64,000 nucleotides of DNA from Anisakis pegreffii (taxonomy: Eukaryota > Nematoda > Chromadorea > Rhabditida > Anisakidae): NCBI GenBank assembly GCA_035041965.1, contig JAPYMA010000637.1, positions 62,001 to 126,000 on the forward strand, in the 5' to 3' direction. Below the pieces are notes generated by a model. The model worked only from the letters and a program-made list of their open reading frames with translations. It was not told where the DNA came from and made no database searches. This document shows, piece by piece, positions 60,241-64,000 of this stretch (position 1 is the stretch's first letter; each line of letters opens with the position of its first letter). Both the position numbers and the translations under genes were made by a program.

Positions 60241-62421
60241 CTCATAAAATGAATAGATAAGATATTTCAAATTGTTTTCGTTGATTTGAGTTTATGAAGA
60301 ACGGTTGTAATAAGTATCTTTTCTAACGGGTCACAATCTTGTTTCTAATGAGGATGCAAATCTCACTTGCATATTTGAGAAAGAGTTTCACACAACATCT
60401 ACAAGCTCATCCCCGAACTAGGAGGTCATTAGGCTTAAGGAAATGAGGAAAGATATGAGATTTGCAATAGGCTTTACTGAGAATGCTATCGATGTATTGA
60501 TTAAATTTTAATCAAAATATCAAAATATCACTGGATTTCATACATTTTTAAGATTCACGAACCGTGCATGTGTTGTCGAGTGATTTTATGCACTAGAAAT
60601 AATATCAACGATTTTTTGAAGAAATCTCATGTAACTAACTGGCTCATTCCAATACATTTTGTCTGCATTGATCAACGGATTCAAGAGGATAGTAATATCA
60701 GGATCACCATATTCAAACTAACAGTAAATGCTGTCCAGTACGGATTCATTTCAGTTGGTATTAGTATGCATGCGACTTTCACTGTACAATAAGTCAACAC
60801 TCTTCAGTTTTGAGCATAAAGTTTTGAGTTTTGAGTATGTTTTATTTCAGTGAGTATCAACTTGCACTTGACCTATTTTTCACCTCAGGTGAATTGATTA
60901 TATTCGTAATATTAATCCAAACTCTATACAGCTCTTGTTTAGTCTTTATCATTGGTTTATTTCTCGTTACATGGATCGCAATTAGCTGCGAGCATGCTTA
61001 TTTACTCAAATTGAATTAATTTCAGCTGAAAAGTGTTCTGTGTGTGTTCGACCACACCCCATTTTTCCTTGACCAGGATTACCTCAAGTTGAAATATAGC
61101 GATGGATTACATTTGAGCTCAGGTTCAGGCTGACACTCTGCCGGGTTGAACTGTTCGCTAAACAAATTGATACTTTTATCATACCACAGTGAAATATTCA
61201 GTAAATAAATAAATATATGGTTCATCGCTATGAGCCTCATCCTACGCTTGAAACCAAATGTGATCCATTGCGTTATTTCACTTTGTTTACTGCCACTCAT
61301 TTTTAAGTGTTGATCTCAACGAGTATTTCGACCACTTTGAATCTATCATGCATCATCCATGAGCAATGTGTATCAGGATATTTGTTGTTGCAACGGTTTT
61401 AATATGCTATGAAAACTACGGTTTGTTGAGTTGAGATACCGAATGGCAGCAGCCTCGTTCCGAATGAGAGCCAGTTAATGTAAGTAAGGGTAACACGAGT
61501 GTCCACATATCCATATTGATGCGCCGTCCATCATTATAATGCGCACTATCAACGAACGAGTCTTCTCAGACTATTGATTTTTCGAAGAATTGTTACACTG
61601 CAATAGCGAGGATGGGTTGGTATGTGACATCCACTCGATGATGATTGTACATTTTTCAAATATTCGACCCTGAAGGGCGACGATTGTCCGGTTGTTGGCG
61701 TTTGGCTCTGTTTTTGTTTAAAAAATAGGATCAAATTTATCAGAGTTGTCTTATATAATGGACGCAATTTGCGTTAATTTCATGGGAGCATACGACGACT
61801 GATAACACGATGCCGTACTCGCCCAACTTAAATGGCCGAGCTATTGAAGATTGTTCGAATCATTTCGCAATACAGGATAGACCTCAGCTCGATACCAGAG
61901 CAATCATCAACATGAGCCAAGATTTGACCTCAGTCTCATTCAACCAGCTTCATGAATTCCTAACATTTTTCAAAAGTTTGGCCGGAATCGTACAGCCGAG
62001 TTTCAACCGTATTTCTACTTCTAGTAATTTTGGTGATCGCACATTAGGTTGTGAAATAATGTTATCGATCCTGTGGCGTTCTGTTGAGACGGTTTCAGTT
62101 AGAAAAAAATGTGCGTAATAGACGCTGATATGTAATATACTTTTGAAATTGGCGTTTAAATCAGAATGACGTTCGGAAACAGGAGGTTCTTAAGTGGGTC
62201 CAGATTCATCTAGCAAAAATCTCGGCTTGTCTTGCGAAGAATTGGGGAATTCATTGATCGTATCAGTGGTTTACAAGTAAACCTTGATACACGTTTAGGA
62301 AAAAAGATAACGGCTGTCCACCTGGCTAATAGCATTCATGAGGTCAACTAAATCATTATTTCAGCATAGTTTTTTGATAATCTTCCTCGACTTTCTTATA
62401 TGAGTCCATGAATCCGGGTTT
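60241..62421. other. Noncoding stretch without recognised gene
   Basis: Scattered short ORFs only. A hydrophobic one (about 60837-61019, two possible membrane segments) is not supported by splice partners. No RNA gene recognised. Confidence 0.4.
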
Positions 62422-63217
62422 ACGATATTTGACCAGGCGACAACTGTCAGCACGTCATTTAGCCAACAAGTAGTCGGTCACACAAACTTCGTCTAGGCTC
62501 GCTTTTTGAGCAGTGCGAACGCACGATCACCATTTTGTGTGTTTAATATAAAAAGCGTATTACTGACGCTTAGCCTCAGCCTGAGCGTGGCCTCAGCTTA
62601 AGCCTAAGCCTAGTCCCTGCCTCAACCTAAGCGTAGCCTCAGCGTAAGCCTAAGCATAGCCCCAGCCTGAGCCTGAGCCTCAGTAATACACATTAGGCTG
62701 AGGCTTAGCCTCTGTCTGAGCATAGCCTCAACCTTAGTCTGAGCGTGAGGCTGAGGCTACGCTTGCTCACCATATTGTGTGTGTGGTGTAAAACGCGTAT
62801 TACTGAGGCTTAGCCTCAGCCTAAGCCTCAGTAATACGTATTAGGTTGAGGCTTAGCGCAAGCCTAAGCCTAAGCATAGCCTCAGCCTCAGTCTAAGCGT
62901 AGCCTCAGCCTCAACCTAAGTGTAGCCTCAGCCTCAGTCCGAGCGTGAGGCTGAGGCTACGCTTAAGCTAAGGCTGTGTCGGGCATAGTGCTGTTGTACT
63001 GCTGCACGCTCGCATTTTTGCCTCTCGAACGACACCAGTACCATAAAATATTGATAAACATTCTCGAAATATATCACATAGTCCGTGTTTTATATCACAC
63101 ACAAAATGGTGATCGTGCGTTCGCACTGCTCAAAAAGCGAAGGCAAACGAAGTTTGTGTGACGGACTACAGGTTGGCTAAATGACGTGCTGACAATTGTC
63201 GCTTGGTCAATTATCGT
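62422..63217. mobile_element. Fold-back element carrying telomere-like GCCTAA/GCCTCA repeats
   Basis: Inverted arms of about 131 bp (62422-62553 and 63087-63217) are nearly identical, with core TCAGCACGTCATTTAGCC. Between them, about 62563-62965, lies a degenerate array of GCCTAA, GCCTCA, GCCTGA and GCGTAG hexamers in both orientations. GCCTAA is the complement of the nematode telomere unit TTAGGC. A perfect 18-bp stem with a 7-base loop lies at 62797-62839. No ORF of note. Confidence 0.75.
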
Positions 63218-63630
63218 GTTCCCCATGAATCCTCATCCAAGAGTACTGGGAAAATCGTTGATCATTCTTTTTTAGAGGTTACACGAAATTCCCGCGACAG
63301 TTTTTGTGGTAAAATGCGAATCACTGAACCGATTGATAGATTTGTGAGTTTTTTTGAGTGATTCTTTGCGTAAAAGCACCAGGATGAAAGCATTGACGAG
63401 GCGTGGATATTCAGTTGTCTGTTTTTTAATTTTTACTTATATAAAAACATAAATCAATCGGTTCATTGAGAGGTTAATGTTCTACCAAAGAAATAATTGC
63501 GCAAATTGCTGTATAGCATGTTTAGGAATTGGTTTTGTCGAGTAATGCGTTTATTTGACGGTATTTCATTGCTAGTTTATTGGTGCCATAATACATGTCG
63601 TGTGAATGAAAGAAGTAAAGAATTCAGACG

Positions 63631-63740
63631 ATGGCCGACAGTGACGATGATTATCACCGAAGAGGCGTGCGCGATAAATTCCAGCGTGAAAGAAATGATT
63701 ATTCAGATCGTTCAAGACAACGTGATTACGACTATGATAG
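63631..63740 (+). CDS. SRRT: Serrate/ARS2 RNA effector, first coding exon (cut by window end)
   Basis: The ATG at 63631 lies three bases after an acceptor (AATTCAG), fitting a spliced leader or 5' UTR intron. Thirty-six codons plus two bases run to a donor GTTTTG at 63741. The peptide ADSDDDYHRRGVRDKF, then RERNDYSDRSRQRDYDYDR matches the conserved Arg/Asp-rich N-terminus of ARS2 (GDSDDEYDRRRRDKFRRER in human). ARS2 links the nuclear cap-binding complex to microRNA processing, transcription termination and RNA decay. The remaining exons lie right of the window. Confidence 0.8.
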
Positions 63741-64000
63741 GTTTTGTTGTTACCATTTTAAACTTTTCATTATGTCATCATCATCTATCAGTCTGCTGAA
63801 GACGTTTGACTGTAAAATGAACTTTTTGTGCGGAAAAATTTCGTTTCAATGTTCTGAAAAACGAATTTGAAAAAAATTTTTTTGAACATCTTGAACTGCA
63901 TGGGCTGAGTTCTTTCAGTTTGACTGCATCATCGAGATGAGATTCTTATAAAAAGAATTTTCCCATGAATGTTGTATTTGAAGACATTTCCGAAACTATA

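Noticed and set aside
60831..61019. Hydrophobic plus-strand ORF resembling part of a receptor
   Set aside because: Only two possible membrane segments, no neighbouring exons that complete a receptor.
1..64000. tRNA genes and CRISPR arrays
   Set aside because: No A-box/B-box pair with a foldable cloverleaf was found by eye, and the tandem repeats present lack unique spacers. A tRNAscan-SE run would settle the tRNA question.

Overview
The window is AT-rich eukaryotic nuclear DNA, and everything readable in it points to a nematode. Genes are cut into many small exons with GT..AG introns and short (T)nCAG-type acceptors. Several start codons sit directly behind an acceptor, as expected for spliced-leader trans-splicing. 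An astacin with a C-terminal ShK domain and a degenerate 5S rRNA plus SL1-like pair also fit a nematode. No bacterial operon, phage, CRISPR or plasmid feature is present. Both 5S and SL1-like remnants lie on the same strand, which hints at (but does not prove) a clade III type 5S/SL1 arrangement. All gene models below were assembled by hand from splice sites and reading-frame phase, so exon edges may be off by a base or so.

Layout. 0.2-8.7 kb: a tentative terminal exon of an upstream gene, then a large plus-strand gene for a disordered, proline/serine-rich protein with a CRIB-like motif split across two exons; small inverted-repeat elements lie in its introns. 8.7-14.5 kb: no convincing genes. 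14.6-16.0 kb: a four-exon GILT-type thiol reductase. 17.6-24.9 kb (minus): fifteen well-phased exons of one or two unrecognised genes, with an apparent internal exon duplication. 25.5-27.1 kb: a 1.6 kb inverted-repeat element. 27.7-31.3 kb: a three-RRM hnRNP H/F protein. 32.5-33.6 kb (minus): RYBP/YAF2, a Polycomb-associated zinc-finger protein. 34.1-39.2 kb: a start exon of unknown gene, a long repeat-rich stretch with a decayed integrase. 39.3-42.1 kb: a BEN-like-domain protein that resembles the LIN-14 family. 44.7-51.8 kb (all minus): Canopy (CNPY), MED31 and D-2-hydroxyglutarate dehydrogenase; MED31 and CNPY are close enough to be an operon. 53.4-53.7 kb: 5S/SL1 remnant. 54.7-57.5 kb: astacin metalloprotease with a duplicated upstream region. 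57.9-63.2 kb: tandem repeats and two fold-back elements, one built of telomere-like GCCTAA/GCCTCA units. 63.6 kb: first coding exon of Serrate/ARS2, cut by the window end.

The genes are mostly housekeeping or regulatory (transcription: MED31, RYBP, LIN-14-like; RNA processing: hnRNP H/F, ARS2; secretory pathway: CNPY, GILT, astacin; mitochondrial metabolism: D2HGDH) and do not form one pathway. I see no clear new multi-gene system. The most unusual items are the 5S/SL1-like relic, the CRIB-like protein, the unrecognised 17.6-24.9 kb locus, and the fold-back satellite elements.
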